Shown: piece by piece, positions 9,481 through 19,261 of the stretch
Layout: each line of letters begins with the position of its first letter
Position numbering within the stretch: the first letter of the stretch is position 1
Source: Colwellia sp. Arc7-D
Lineage (GTDB): Bacteria; Pseudomonadota; Gammaproteobacteria; Enterobacterales; Alteromonadaceae
NCBI RefSeq assembly: GCF_003061515.1
Contig: NZ_CP028924.1
Coordinates: 1,302,001-1,366,000, forward strand
DNA length: 64,000 bases
Direction of reading: 5' to 3'
Program-made: the position numbers and the translations under genes
Notes under the pieces: generated by a model
Databases searched by the model: none
The model's input: the letters and a program-made list of their open reading frames with translations, nothing else
Told to the model about the DNA's origin: nothing

Positions 9481-10868
9481 TCAATTTAGCTGAGTTATTG
9501 TTGGTGTGGTTAGCTCAGCCGGTAAACGACGTTTAAACTCTCTGCGTAAAAAGTAATAACTAAGCAGTGCTTGAAAACAAACGGTTGATACTGAAATGTA
9601 CCACAATTGTTCAATCTGAAAGTTTGCTTGATTCGACAACCAAAGTGCCGGAAAAATAAAAGCCAGTAAACGCGCTCCGGTACTTAATAATCCAGGCCAA
9701 GTATTACCTAAAGACTGAAACATGCCTGAACAAGTAAAAACAATGCCCGATGGGATAAAGTTCCAGCATATAATTTGTAAAAAAGCGGCACTGATAACAA
9801 TCACTTGTTTATCCGTCGAAAAGCTCAGTAGTAATAATTCTGCTTGCCATAAACATACAATAGTCAGCAGGGTCATTAATGAGCAAGTCATGATTACAGA
9901 CCAGGTAAACGTTTCTCTAACTCGCTGATAGTTTTTTGCACCAAAGTTTTGCCCTGCAATAGCGGGGCGGCAAAAGCAATAGCCATAGCAGGTAAAAATA
10001 ATGCCTGCATTACTCGAGAGCCTAACCCAAATCCTGCTTGAGCATCGGCACCAAAGCGCTGAATTAGCCAATAAATAGTGGCCATATAAAGAAACATTAG
10101 AAAGAACTCACCGCCAGCCGGTAAGCCAATAGCAAATAATTTTTTTAAACAAGTTGTGTCGATTCGCCAAAGAGTAAAGTTAACGCTGATATATTTCTCT
10201 GAGGTTTTAAAATAGTAAACCAATAAAATAACCGCAAAAACTACTGAAATAGAACTCGCCAATCCTGCACCTGCAATACCCATTGCGTAACCCGTACCCC
10301 AACCAGTAATTAAAATAGGTGAAAGAATAATATTGACCAAAATAGACAACATTTGGATCATCATAGTGGGTTTAACTATGCCAGTACCTCGAAGTGCAGC
10401 GCTGATAGCAACCATAATAAACTGCAACGCCATACAAGGAATAAACCAATATAAATAGTCTAAGCCCATCGCAACAGTTTCTGGATCTTGAGAAACAATA
10501 TTCAAGTAGCTTTTAGCACCTAAATAACCGATCACACAAACTACAACACCAATGACACTTGAGATCATCATGGATTGATTGAAAATATTATTGGCATTAA
10601 GTTGATCTTTTGAACCAACAGCGTGAGATATAAGTGTTGCTGTGCCAATATTGATAATTTGCGTAAGGGCAAAAATTAAAAACATGGCATTACCCGCTAA
10701 GCTTAAACCTGCCAGCGCAGTCGCACCTAATTTACCAACAAAATATAAATCGACAAGAAAGTACAAGGTTTGCACAAACATTCCTATCATCATCGGCATT
10801 GCCATGGTGATTAAGTGTTTTGGGATTGAGCCTTGAGTCAAATCTTTCATTTGGTTGAAATCCGTCAT
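9481..10868 (-). pseudogene. MATE-family multidrug efflux transporter, frameshifted
   Basis: A MATE (NorM/DinF-like) cation antiporter split over two frames. The N-terminal part (10868 down to about 9964) encodes MTDFNQMKDLTQGSIPKHL and about eight hydrophobic helices, and ends in the MATE segment AIAFAAP. The next frame then continues with AIAGQNFGAKNYQRVRETF, the family motif that should follow directly. The break is in a run of four C on the minus strand (plus GGGG at 9964-9967). One extra C gives AFAAPAIAGQNFG and a continuous 462-aa protein, the normal MATE length. Everything else is intact, so the lesion is recent or a sequence error. Confidence 0.85.
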
Positions 10869-11282
10869 AAAAATTAAATATTAACAAGCTGAATTCTATA
10901 CTTTCTAGCGGTATATTGCTTTGTTTGATTCGATCTCTGTGCGTTTAATCTTATAAAGGTGTTAATAAAACTGTTTTATAATTCAGTTGGATAACAATAC
11001 TTAGTGTGATTGAGAAAACACCATAAGATATTTATTAATCGATAATTACATGGCGGATAAAGCCTTTGATAAAGACATTGGAGCTTAGTAAATTTAATGA
11101 CTAAGCTTATATAAATGCATTTCAATTAAAGTGATGTTTTTTAGACAAACAGCTTAACTTATAAAGTTTGTTACATTAATAAAGTTGATAACTTTTTGTA
11201 CATAATTTATGCTAATTACGTTAATTAAATGTAAATATTATAAGGCTATTAACCTTATTCGCATCAATACGAAAGGATATAT
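10869..11282. other. Intergenic region between MATE gene and Sel1 gene
   Basis: No ORF with coding character is seen. The AT-rich stretch holds the promoter of the Sel1 gene at its right end and must hold the promoter of the MATE gene at its left end, which I could not place. Confidence 0.4.
11185..11213 (+). promoter_or_regulatory. Predicted sigma70 promoter of the Sel1-repeat gene
   Basis: TTGATA (11185-11190) and TATGCT (11208-11213) are separated by 17 bp, about 70 bp upstream of the Sel1 start. The hexamers are close to consensus and the position is suitable. Confidence 0.45.
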
Positions 11283-12095
11283 ATGAATAATTTATTAGGA
11301 GTGATACTGACTTTTTCCTTCTTATTTCTTTCTGTTAATTTGAAAGCAGAAGAGATTGTAGAATGTCAGAGTGAATACTGCGTTGACTATTTTAAGAAAT
11401 TTAAAATGGGCGCAAAACGAGGTTATGTTCAAGCTAATGCAACCTTAGGTCAATTTTATTATATTGGTTACGGTACTGAAAAAGATGAAGATAAAGCGTT
11501 AAAGTATCTTAAAAAGGCTGCTAAAAAAGGCGAGCCATCATCTCAATATCTTGTCGGTGTAATCTCTTTAATTAGTGAGAAAAACAAAGATGTTGATAAA
11601 GGTGTTAAGTATTTAGAAAAGGTCGCTGAAGACAACTATAAAGATGCTAACTATATCCTAGGCACTTTGTATATTAATGATAAATTAATCGAAAAAGATT
11701 TACCTAAAGCTGATCTTTATTTAACTAAAGCATACAAACAAAAAGACAAAAGATTACCTAAATTATTAGAATCGATTAATGATTCACTAAATAATAATGC
11801 CGCTTCATTTCCGAAACTTTTAGCTGCAATGAAAAATAAACCTTTAGTGAAAAATAAAAACAATAATTTTGCTTGGCCTAAATCACATATAGAAATAATA
11901 ACGGTGAGTGCTGCACCTTTAACTACTTTATTTGATGAGCAACTGGTGACTTTTAAAAGAAGAAAGAAAACCACAGGCTCTAAGTTACAGGGCAAAACTT
12001 GTGATGAACAAGTCGGTTGTTATCAAGCTAGGTTAGGTCGTCAATCAGCTGATACTTTCTTCAATATTACTTCGTCATACTCATATTCTAACTAA
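11283..12095 (+). CDS. Secreted Sel1-repeat (TPR-like) protein
   Basis: Periplasmic Sel1-like repeat protein, 270 aa. A signal peptide (residues 1-22, LGVILTFSFLFLSVNLKAEE) is followed by about three Sel1 units of 36 residues: ANATLGQFYYIGYGTEKDEDKAL, SSQYLVGVISLI and DANYILGTLYINDKLIEKDL mark them at about 55-165 (each listed in part). The C-terminal 100 residues are basic and not recognised, with cysteines in KTCDEQVGCYQARLG. Sel1 repeats form protein-binding solenoids. AAAGGA lies 7 nt before the ATG. It is a single-gene unit with its own promoter and a strong terminator. The partner is unknown. Confidence 0.8.
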   Translation: MNNLLGVILTFSFLFLSVNLKAEEIVECQSEYCVDYFKKFKMGAKRGYVQANATLGQFYYIGYGTEKDEDKALKYLKKAAKKGEPSSQYLVGVISLISEKNKDVDKGVKYLEKVAEDNYKDANYILGTLYINDKLIEKDLPKADLYLTKAYKQKDKRLPKLLESINDSLNNNAASFPKLLAAMKNKPLVKNKNNNFAWPKSHIEIITVSAAPLTTLFDEQLVTFKRRKKTTGSKLQGKTCDEQVGCYQARLGRQSADTFFNITSSYSYSN

Positions 12096-12120
12096 TTCAA
12101 ATTAATTTTTATTTGAAGCC

Positions 12121-12154
12121 ATGCCAACTAATGAACTTTAGTTGGCATTTTTTA
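12121..12154 (+). terminator. Rho-independent terminator of the Sel1 gene
   Basis: ATGCCAACTAA pairs perfectly over 11 bp with TTAGTTGGCAT around a 6-nt loop, and the stem runs straight into TTTTTT. Confidence 0.92.
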
Positions 12155-12473
12155 TAAGATTAAAAAATTAATTTTATATAACCATAACCATAACCATGAC
12201 CATTAAAGCATTTATTTAATTAGATTTTTGTCAAACATTTAGTTATTTTTGTTGATGAAAAAATAGCACGCTTAATACCTTAAATCGTTATAACTGAGAA
12301 TACTTACTTTAGGTACTTAAGCTAAAAGTGTTCTTCAATATAAATGTCTATTTAGGCTATTCACATTACTTCAAGCGCAATCTGAAAACTGATATACTTT
12401 CACCTTTATTTTTCTGTTAAATATTTTAATTGGTATTACATGTTGTATACCTATTATACGCTTTGGATACTGT
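12155..12473. other. Intergenic region with a short hexamer repeat
   Basis: No gene is seen. At 12178-12201 the hexamer ATAACC occurs three times in a row, followed by the variant ATGACC. The rest is AT-rich leader of the helicase gene, whose promoter should lie near 12380-12450. Confidence 0.4.
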
Positions 12474-13673
12474 ATGCCATTTTCCCAACTTGGGTTGTCA
12501 AACCCGATAGTAAATGCGATAGCTGATTTAGATTATCGTCAACCCACTGATATTCAAAAACGCGCCATACCTGTTATTTTATCAGGTAAAGATTTAATTG
12601 CCGCTGCACAAACAGGCACAGGGAAAACTGCAAGTTTTGTTCTGCCTTTGCTAGAGAAATTGCATGCTAGTGAAAATGATACTGAGCGTAATTTACGTGG
12701 CAAACGTATTCGAGTGTTGATAGTAACGCCGACGCGCGAGCTGGCGGTTCAGGTTGAAGCTAACGTTGCCCAATATAGTAAATATTTAAACCTCAGTTCA
12801 ATGGCGATGTATGGCGGAACAGAAATAGAACCCCAAAAGCAACGCTTGATCTGGGGCATCGATATTCTGGTAGCAACTCCTGGGCGACTACTAGATATGG
12901 TTCATCAGAGAGCGGTATACTTTGATCAACTTGAAGCTTTTGTACTTGATGAAGCCGATAGAATGTTAGATATGGGTTTTATTGATGATATTAATAAAAT
13001 TATTGAACGTTTACCTGAGCAACGTCAAAATTTATTATTTTCCGCCACTATTTCAGATGATGTTAGAGCACTAGCTAAACGAACACTGCACCAGGCTACA
13101 GAAATATCAATTGCTCAAAACAGTGCTTCAAAGCCTAAAATTGCACAGTGGTTAGTAACTGTAGATAAAACCAATAAATCAGCGTTACTAAGTTATTTAA
13201 TTAAAGAACAACAATGGCAGCAGGCGTTAATTTTTATTGAAACAAAACACGGAGCCGCCAAGCTTGTTAGTCAGTTAGAAAAGCGTGGAATTGCTGCAGA
13301 GTCAATTCACAGTGGTCGAACGCAAGCGGTACGTGAACAAATATTAAATGACTTTAAAGCGGGTAAAATTAACTTTTTAGTTGCTACTGGAATAGCAGCG
13401 CGCGGTATCGATATTGGCGAGTTAGCACGGGTCATAAATTATGACTTACCCGATCAAGTTGATGATTATATTCACCGTATCGGTCGTACAGGTCGAGCTG
13501 GCAAAAACGGAGAAGCTGTGTCTTTTGTTGCCAAAGATAACTTTAGAAACTTGTGCGCTATTGAAAGTCGTTTAGGGCATGTTATTGAACGAAGAGAATT
13601 TGAAGCGTTTCCCGTTAAAAAAATAGTACCTGTTTCCATTTTAAATTATGTGCCGAAAAATAGACGTAGTTAA
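12474..13673 (+). CDS. DEAD-box ATP-dependent RNA helicase, RhlE-like
   Basis: RNA helicase of 399 aa. Motifs in order are the Q motif (FSQLGLSNPIV to PTDIQKRAIP), Walker A AAQTGTGKTAS (about residues 41-51), PTRELAVQ, TPGRLLD, DEAD, SAT, and in the second domain IHSGRTQ, ATGIAARGID and HRIGRTGRAG. Such enzymes unwind structured RNA in ribosome assembly and cold adaptation. The C-terminal tail after the helicase core is short, only about 30 residues, unlike the long basic tail of many RhlE proteins. It is a single-gene unit. The family is certain, the exact paralogue is not. Confidence 0.92.
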   Translation: MPFSQLGLSNPIVNAIADLDYRQPTDIQKRAIPVILSGKDLIAAAQTGTGKTASFVLPLLEKLHASENDTERNLRGKRIRVLIVTPTRELAVQVEANVAQYSKYLNLSSMAMYGGTEIEPQKQRLIWGIDILVATPGRLLDMVHQRAVYFDQLEAFVLDEADRMLDMGFIDDINKIIERLPEQRQNLLFSATISDDVRALAKRTLHQATEISIAQNSASKPKIAQWLVTVDKTNKSALLSYLIKEQQWQQALIFIETKHGAAKLVSQLEKRGIAAESIHSGRTQAVREQILNDFKAGKINFLVATGIAARGIDIGELARVINYDLPDQVDDYIHRIGRTGRAGKNGEAVSFVAKDNFRNLCAIESRLGHVIERREFEAFPVKKIVPVSILNYVPKNRRS

Positions 13674-13838
13674 TCACTTCTACTTATTTGTATAACAAAA
13701 GCATAACTCCGCTTTTTACATTCTAAGTAGGAATGATAGAATAGACACAACACGGTTAACGCTAGTAATTTAAATGCTTAAGCTGAAAGTTAAGTAATTT
13801 ACATAAGTAAAAATATAAAATATAAAGTAGGAAGTTTT

Positions 13839-14099
13839 ATGAACCCAATTATTGCAATTTTAAAAGAACACAATGTAAGTGATGAGCAAACAAAAACTGT
13901 ATTTCAAGCATTAACAGAAAATCCAATGATGGCTATGGTAACGGTACAGCAGTTGGGTATTCCACCAGAAAAGCTACAAGCATTAATGATGATGCTAATT
14001 CAAAATCCTGGCTTAATTGAAGAAGCAGTAAATGAATTGGGCTTCGACTTTTCGAAAGTTGAAGCGGCTAAGGCTTCGTTAGATAAAGAAGCGCTTTAA
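13839..14099 (+). CDS. DUF2999 family protein
   Basis: Small acidic cytoplasmic protein of 86 aa that I recognise as the DUF2999 family of Vibrio, Shewanella and relatives: MNPIIAILKEHNVSDEQ, then a Met-rich middle, then LGFDFSKVEAAK. No function is known for the family. TAGGAAG lies about 6 nt before the ATG. It stands alone between the helicase and the cyclophilin. Confidence 0.85.
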   Translation: MNPIIAILKEHNVSDEQTKTVFQALTENPMMAMVTVQQLGIPPEKLQALMMMLIQNPGLIEEAVNELGFDFSKVEAAKASLDKEAL

Positions 14100-14120
14100 T
14101 AGTCAGTAACATTTAGTATT

Positions 14121-14157
14121 AACAGCAGGGTAATAAAAAAAACGCCATCCTGCTGTT
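14121..14157. repeat. Inverted repeat between convergent genes
   Basis: AACAGCAGG (14121-14129) and CCTGCTGTT (14149-14157) form a perfect 9-bp stem around an A-rich loop. It sits between the DUF2999 gene and the convergent cyclophilin gene. No T tract follows on either strand, so it is only a weak terminator candidate. Confidence 0.5.
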
Positions 14158-14189
14158 AGTATCTAAACCAAATAATAGTATTTAGTTAA

Positions 14190-14852
14190 TTATTCTACTC
14201 GAATAGTGGCTTTAATAATTTTCACTTCTTTTTCAGTACGACCAGAACGGCTACCTAAACTTTCTATGGCAGGTAACGTGTTATCTAACCCTTCGACAAC
14301 TTCACCAAATATAGTGTGCTTACCATCTAACCAAGGCGTTGCAGCAAAGGTAAGAAAAAACTGACTTCCGTCAGTATTCGGTCCTGAATTTGCCATACTT
14401 AATAACCCTGGTTTGTCATGACTTAACGTGCCGTCAAATTCGCCAGCATACTTATAACCTGGATCACCTCTACCATTACCTAATGGGTCGCCACCTTGTG
14501 CCATAAATTTATAAATAACACGATGAAAAATTAAATCATCATAAAAGCCCAGTTTGGTTAAGTATATGGTGCTGGTTACATGCATTGGCGCTGTTTCAGG
14601 GAACAACTTTACTACGAGTTTTCCTTCGGTTGTTTCTAAGTCCCAGAAATATTGAGCTTCTGGGTTAAACTCTACTATTTCTGGCTTATCTAGTTTGGTT
14701 TTCCATTGCGCTTGCGTCTTATCAATTTTTTGCTGCTCAATATAAGCATTGACCGCTTTTACTGCTGGATCAGCGTTAAAACAACCTGTTAACACTAATG
14801 CGAGTAATGTGATTAAGTAGATCTTGAATGTTGAAAAATGACTTTGCAGCAT
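14190..14852 (-). CDS. Lipoprotein peptidyl-prolyl cis-trans isomerase, cyclophilin type
   Basis: Cyclophilin of 220 aa with a lipoprotein signal ([11 protein letters not shown], Cys at about 24), so it is expected on the periplasmic face of a membrane, where it would catalyse prolyl isomerisation during folding. A linker of about 40 residues precedes the cyclophilin domain (about 65-220). Signature stretches are [34 protein letters not shown] and [15 protein letters not shown], which include the catalytic Arg and the Phe and Trp/His substrate pocket residues. It is a single gene, convergent with DUF2999. Confidence 0.93.
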   Translation of the reverse strand: MLQSHFSTFKIYLITLLALVLTGCFNADPAVKAVNAYIEQQKIDKTQAQWKTKLDKPEIVEFNPEAQYFWDLETTEGKLVVKLFPETAPMHVTSTIYLTKLGFYDDLIFHRVIYKFMAQGGDPLGNGRGDPGYKYAGEFDGTLSHDKPGLLSMANSGPNTDGSQFFLTFAATPWLDGKHTIFGEVVEGLDNTLPAIESLGSRSGRTEKEVKIIKATIRVE

Positions 14853-15122
14853 ACGGTTTTCATTCCTTTAATTAAATGAGTTGATATGGCGTTAGATAAT
14901 ACATTTTTTACGCTAACCTTAACCAGTAGGTTAGGTAATTTATAGAGGTTAATCAACTGTATTTACGATGATTTTTTATATTTCGATCGGCTAGTATAAA
15001 ACTATCAGTATATTGATATTGTGCAAAACAAATAGTTTTCGTCAATAAGAATACTGTATGTTATGGTTTTAAAGAACAAAACAAGACTAATAAAATTAGC
15101 TTATACAGTTAAAGGAATGATA

Positions 15123-15947
15123 ATGAAAAAATTTAATTCGCTGAATATTATTATATTTTTACTTTTCGCAACATTTAGCCAACTTAGTGCAGCTAAAGCG
15201 ATAAGTGATGAAAACGTGACACAATACTTGGCACTTTCCGGTATTGATTCTGCTCTTGAGGGGATTCCAGCACAAATGCGTGCGATGAACCAGCAAATGC
15301 AGATGACGGCAAAAGACCCTGAACAAGCGCAAAAAGTGATGGATATATTATTAAATTCTTGGCAACTAGAAGATGTAAAACTTGTTGTTTCAGAGCACGT
15401 TAAAGATAACTTCACGACTATTGAAATGGAAAAGCTACTGATTTGGTTAAACAGTGATTTAGCAAAAAGAATAAAAATGGCTGAAGAAAAGGCTTCTGCG
15501 CCTAGTTTCAATCAAGACTTTATGAGTTACATCGCTACACTACAAACTACGCCGCCAACCACATCACGCGTTAAAGTGATAAGGAATTTTGTTGAAACAA
15601 CTAATTTGGTAGAGCATTCACTCAAAATTGTTATGGCTGTAGCAAAGGGTACTGTTGAAGGTTTAACTGTGGCAAACCCGAGTCAAAATCTTAATGATGA
15701 GCAAATAAAAAATCAAATGGCACAAATGGAACAAATGATGCGACCTGCATTAGAGCAGCAAATGATCATGGTTTCTTATTTTATTTACGATCAATTAACC
15801 GAGCAAGAAATTGAACAATATACACATTTTTATCAGCAACCTTTAGGTAAAAAAGAATTAAACGTAATGTATGATGGTATTGGCCAAGCGCTTAATTTTT
15901 GGTCGACTACTGCTTTTGAAAATATCGCTTCAGAGTTCATTGAATAA
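15123..15947 (+). CDS. Secreted DUF2059-like protein
   Basis: Predicted periplasmic protein of about 274 aa. The signal peptide starts at MKKFNSLNIIIFLLF and probably ends after SAAKA. The ATG at 15123 is preferred because AAGGA lies 6-7 nt upstream; in-frame ATGs at 15063 and 15117 would add residues before the signal. The C-terminal part (LTEQEIEQYTHFYQQPLGKK) resembles the DUF2059 motif, in which a helical hairpin ends in FYxSPxGK. The function of the domain is unknown. An RDD membrane protein follows after 47 bp in the same direction and may share the transcript. Confidence 0.7.
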   Translation: MKKFNSLNIIIFLLFATFSQLSAAKAISDENVTQYLALSGIDSALEGIPAQMRAMNQQMQMTAKDPEQAQKVMDILLNSWQLEDVKLVVSEHVKDNFTTIEMEKLLIWLNSDLAKRIKMAEEKASAPSFNQDFMSYIATLQTTPPTTSRVKVIRNFVETTNLVEHSLKIVMAVAKGTVEGLTVANPSQNLNDEQIKNQMAQMEQMMRPALEQQMIMVSYFIYDQLTEQEIEQYTHFYQQPLGKKELNVMYDGIGQALNFWSTTAFENIASEFIE

Positions 15948-15994
15948 ACTCGATAATCATACAAATATTATTAGTAGCTGTTAAAGGTATTTAA

Positions 15995-16468
15995 ATGACA
16001 AATAGCGATATAACCGAACATGGTATAGATGAAATTAATGAACAGGTTCAATATGTGGGTTTTTGGTCAAGACTTGTGGCCAGCATAATTGATTCAGTGC
16101 TTGTTATTATGCTCACTTTACCTATTTTATACTTTATGTATGGTGCTGAGTATTTCGATTCAGATGGTTCGCTACAAGGTTCGACTGACTTTATTATTAG
16201 TTATATTTTGCCAATAGCTGTGATTATTTTATTCTGGATTTATAAGTCAGCAACGCCAGGTAAAATGGTGATATCGGCAAAAATAGTCGATGCTAATACC
16301 GGTAATAAGCCAACCATTATGCAATACATTATTCGATACCTTGGTTATTATGTGTCTATATTTGCCTTAGGTTTAGGCTTTCTTTGGGTTGCTTGGGATG
16401 ATAAGAAGCAAGGCTGGCATGACAAAATGGCGGGCACTGTGGTTATTCTTAACAAACCATCACCTTAA
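15995..16468 (+). CDS. RDD family membrane protein
   Basis: Inner-membrane RDD protein, 157 aa. The domain starts at YVGFWSRLVASIIDSVL, with the conserved Arg and Asp of the RDD name in the first helix (about residues 26-45). A second helix follows at about 65-85 and a third at about 120-138. Characteristic features are KSATPGKMVISAKIVD after helix two and DDKKQGWHDKMAGTVV near the C terminus. RDD proteins are thought to be small transporters; substrate unknown. AAAGGT lies near the ATG. Downstream lies the strong hairpin at 16476-16505. Confidence 0.9.
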   Translation: MTNSDITEHGIDEINEQVQYVGFWSRLVASIIDSVLVIMLTLPILYFMYGAEYFDSDGSLQGSTDFIISYILPIAVIILFWIYKSATPGKMVISAKIVDANTGNKPTIMQYIIRYLGYYVSIFALGLGFLWVAWDDKKQGWHDKMAGTVVILNKPSP

Positions 16469-16475
16469 TAAATTT

Positions 16476-16505
16476 TCGCGGCTGACTTAATCAAGTTAGC
16501 CGCGA
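16476..16505. terminator. Hairpin between convergent RDD and xylB genes
   Basis: TCGCGGCT pairs with AGCCGCGA, and ACTT with AAGT further in, leaving a small loop. The flanking T tract is weak on both strands (ATTTAT and AAATTT sides). It probably serves as a bidirectional terminator. Confidence 0.6.
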
Positions 16506-16538
16506 TTTATCTTTGGTTTATCTTTGATTTACCTTTGG
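16506..16538. repeat. Three 11-bp tandem repeats
   Basis: TTTATCTTTGG, TTTATCTTTGA and TTTACCTTTGG follow one another without a gap directly after the hairpin. The period of 11 bp is close to one helical turn. No function is evident. Confidence 0.6.
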
Positions 16539-16586
16539 TTCACTTAACGTTACTTATCGTAGCGATATAATTATCTATCGAGTTTA

Positions 16587-18044
16587 TTAAAAGTGCGCTT
16601 TAATGCTTTGATAAATATCTTGGTATTTTTTGTGTTGTAAGCGGTAATATTTTTGCATTACTTCGTCGGGTTCAATGACTAACTTTACCTTACCGCTATT
16701 ACACACAACCTTAGGTGATAAGTTTTCAACGCCTATTCGTGCTAAGCGCGCAGCGCCAAAAGCAGGCCCAACCTCTCCACCTTCTCTAAAGGTCAATGGC
16801 CGGTTAAGTACACTGGCCAAAATTCTCCCCCATAATGGGCTTTTCGAGCCGCCACCAATGACGGATACTTCGTCGATTAAACTTCCTGATTTTAAAAGTG
16901 CTTGTTGTCCATCTGCAAAAGCAAAAGCTACACCCTCTAAAACTGAGCGGCCAAGTGTTGCTGCATTAGTATTGTGATCTAAACCAAAAAACAGGCCCTT
17001 AGCATCAGGGTTGTTATGCGGTGTGCGTTCACCTGATAAGTAGGGTAAAAAAAGCACATTACAGGGCTGAGTGAAGTCGCATTTTTCAACTTCATTTAAT
17101 AACGCTAATTCATTCTCAAAACCGGTTAAACGAGTGACCCAAGATAGACAGCTTGCTGCACTTAATATTACTGACATTTGATGCCAGGTATTTTCGATAC
17201 AATGACAAAAAGTATGCACCGCACTCTCAGGGTTAGGGAGATAATTTTCATTAGCGGCAAAGTAAACCCCTGAAGTACCAAGCGATAGAAAAGCTTGATT
17301 AGGCTTTATAACGCCAATACCTGCTGCTCCGGCTGCATTGTCGCCGGCACCAGCTACAACAGGCACTTCATCGAGTCCCCAAGCTTGGGCTACACTCGTT
17401 GAAAGATTACCTGTAATAGCTGTTCCTTCGTAAAGGGTTGGCATATGCGCAACTGTTAAATGTGTGGCTGCTAGCATAGGAGCTGACCAACAGCGATTAG
17501 CAACATCTAGCCATAAGGTACCTGAGCTGTCAGACATATCTGAAGCAAAGTCACCGGTCATTAAAAAGCGTAAATAGTCTTTGGGTAATAAAATTTTTGC
17601 AATTTTAGAAAAGTTTTCAGGCTCGTTTTCCTTAACCCATAAAAGTTTAGGGGCGGTAAATCCAGGCATTGCTATATTGCCGGTAATTTTACGGCTGTTA
17701 GGCTGCGCTGCTTCGAGGGTTTTACATTGTGCTTCACTTCGGCCGTCGTTCCATAAAATAGCTGGCCTGATCACTTTATTGTCAGTATCTAATAATGTTG
17801 CACCGTGCATTTGTCCAGATAAACCCACTGCTTTTACTGCGGCTAATAACGCAGGATGTTCGAGTTTTATCTGTTGAACGGCATCACAGGTAGCTTGCCA
17901 CCAGTCATGAGGATTTTGTTCAGACCATAGCGGATAAGGGCGAGACACTGTTAAGCTGCAATTTGCTTGTGCTAACAAAGTATCATGGCAATCTAAAATA
18001 ATTACCTTTACACCTGATGTGCCTAAATCTATTCCTAAATACAT
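16587..18044 (-). CDS. xylB: Xylulokinase
   Basis: FGGY-family sugar kinase, 485 aa, normal length for XylB, which phosphorylates D-xylulose to xylulose 5-phosphate. The N-terminal ATPase fold starts MYLGIDLGTSGVKVIILD. The xylulokinase-type stretches SGQMHGATLLD, RPAILWNDGRS and VVAGAGDNAAGAAGIG are present, as is the C-terminal FGGY signature (VIGGGSKSPLWGRILA, DVLNRPL-type, then GPAFGAARLA). No xylose isomerase, transporter or regulator lies nearby, so this kinase is not in a xylose operon here. Substrate assignment rests on sequence similarity alone. Confidence 0.85.
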   Translation of the reverse strand: MYLGIDLGTSGVKVIILDCHDTLLAQANCSLTVSRPYPLWSEQNPHDWWQATCDAVQQIKLEHPALLAAVKAVGLSGQMHGATLLDTDNKVIRPAILWNDGRSEAQCKTLEAAQPNSRKITGNIAMPGFTAPKLLWVKENEPENFSKIAKILLPKDYLRFLMTGDFASDMSDSSGTLWLDVANRCWSAPMLAATHLTVAHMPTLYEGTAITGNLSTSVAQAWGLDEVPVVAGAGDNAAGAAGIGVIKPNQAFLSLGTSGVYFAANENYLPNPESAVHTFCHCIENTWHQMSVILSAASCLSWVTRLTGFENELALLNEVEKCDFTQPCNVLFLPYLSGERTPHNNPDAKGLFFGLDHNTNAATLGRSVLEGVAFAFADGQQALLKSGSLIDEVSVIGGGSKSPLWGRILASVLNRPLTFREGGEVGPAFGAARLARIGVENLSPKVVCNSGKVKLVIEPDEVMQKYYRLQHKKYQDIYQSIKAHF

Positions 18045-18281
18045 ATTTTATTTCACTTAACGCATTAATCTAGCTGTAATTCTAACATTAGCTTTGAGTT
18101 TTGTTGTAATCAATATAGTGCTTTAGCTATGAAATTAACATTATCTGAACAGGTGGTTATCTCACTATGTCATCGCCTTAAGTTTATTAATGTATTTATT
18201 CAGGTATTTATTCGTTCTCATGGCTAATCTAATCAAGTAAGCTACTGTTTATCAATTATTATAATTTAGAAAATTTATTTT

Positions 18282-19109
18282 ATGACCACAAAATCTATTT
18301 TAATTACTGGCTGTTCAAGTGGCATTGGCTTGCACGCAGCGTTAACACTTTCTGCGCGCGGCTATCAAGTATTTGCTACAGCGCGAAAAGCACAAGACGT
18401 TGCGGATTTACAAGCCAAAGGCTTAACAGCGTATCAACTAGATCTTACAAATACTGACAGCATTACCCAAGCTGTTACGAAAGTGCTAGAACAAACAGGT
18501 GGGCGTTTAGACTATCTGTTTAACAATGGTGCTTATGGTCAACCTGGGGCATTAGAAGATTTACCAACACAGGTACTGAGAGATCAGTTCGAAACCAATG
18601 TTTTCGGTTGGCATGAACTGACCAAACAAATAATTCCAGTAATGAAACGCCAAGGTCATGGTCGAATTATTCAGTGTAGCTCTGTGCTAGGGGTTGTATC
18701 TATGGCGTATCGTGGTGCTTACAATGCTTCAAAATATGCTATTGAAGGATTAACCGACACATTAAGGTTAGAATTAAAAAATGCTAACATTGAGGTTGTT
18801 TTGCTTGAGCCGGGCCCAATAAATACACAATTTAGAGCGAATGCATTATTGGCTGTTCAAGCTAATATTGATATTGAAGCTAGCGATCATAAAGTACAAT
18901 ATCAACAGCAAATTGCGCGTTTAAGCAGTGAAAAATCGAATGCTCCTTTTACCTTAGAGCCCTTACATGTTACTCAAGCTTTGATTCATGCTTTAGAAAG
19001 TAAACAACCTAAGTTGCGGTATAGAATTACCACTGCAACAAAGATTTTTGCCGTATTGAAACGACTATTGCCAGCGCGTTGGTTGGATTATTTGCTTGCG
19101 AAAGGGTGA
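18282..19109 (+). CDS. SDR family NAD(P)-dependent oxidoreductase
   Basis: Classical short-chain dehydrogenase/reductase, 275 aa. The coenzyme motif is ITGCSSGIGLHAA (residues 8-20), with NNGAYG at about 88-93. The active site has Ser in IIQCSSVLG and the YxxxK motif in YNASKYAIEG (about 150-160), and PGPINT follows. An Arg after the second strand (ATARKAQDV) suggests NADP(H). The C-terminal 50 residues are basic and hydrophobic. The substrate is not predictable. It is a single gene divergent from xylB, with no strong ribosome site before the ATG. Confidence 0.88.
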   Translation: MTTKSILITGCSSGIGLHAALTLSARGYQVFATARKAQDVADLQAKGLTAYQLDLTNTDSITQAVTKVLEQTGGRLDYLFNNGAYGQPGALEDLPTQVLRDQFETNVFGWHELTKQIIPVMKRQGHGRIIQCSSVLGVVSMAYRGAYNASKYAIEGLTDTLRLELKNANIEVVLLEPGPINTQFRANALLAVQANIDIEASDHKVQYQQQIARLSSEKSNAPFTLEPLHVTQALIHALESKQPKLRYRITTATKIFAVLKRLLPARWLDYLLAKG

Positions 19110-19261
19110 TTGGTTTAATTTATTGTAATGGAAAGTTAGATTAATAGGACAAGTATTTATGGCTGATTATGTTAACTTTTCAGGGGTGTTGTTAATCTTT
19201 GTCGCTCTTATAAGATAATGTATTACTCTGGGCGTTTTGAACTAACACTTTTATGAATAAA

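Noticed and set aside
9481..10868. Programmed frameshift in the MATE gene
   Set aside because: There is no slippery heptamer or stimulatory hairpin, and the family is not known to use frameshifting. A lost base is simpler.
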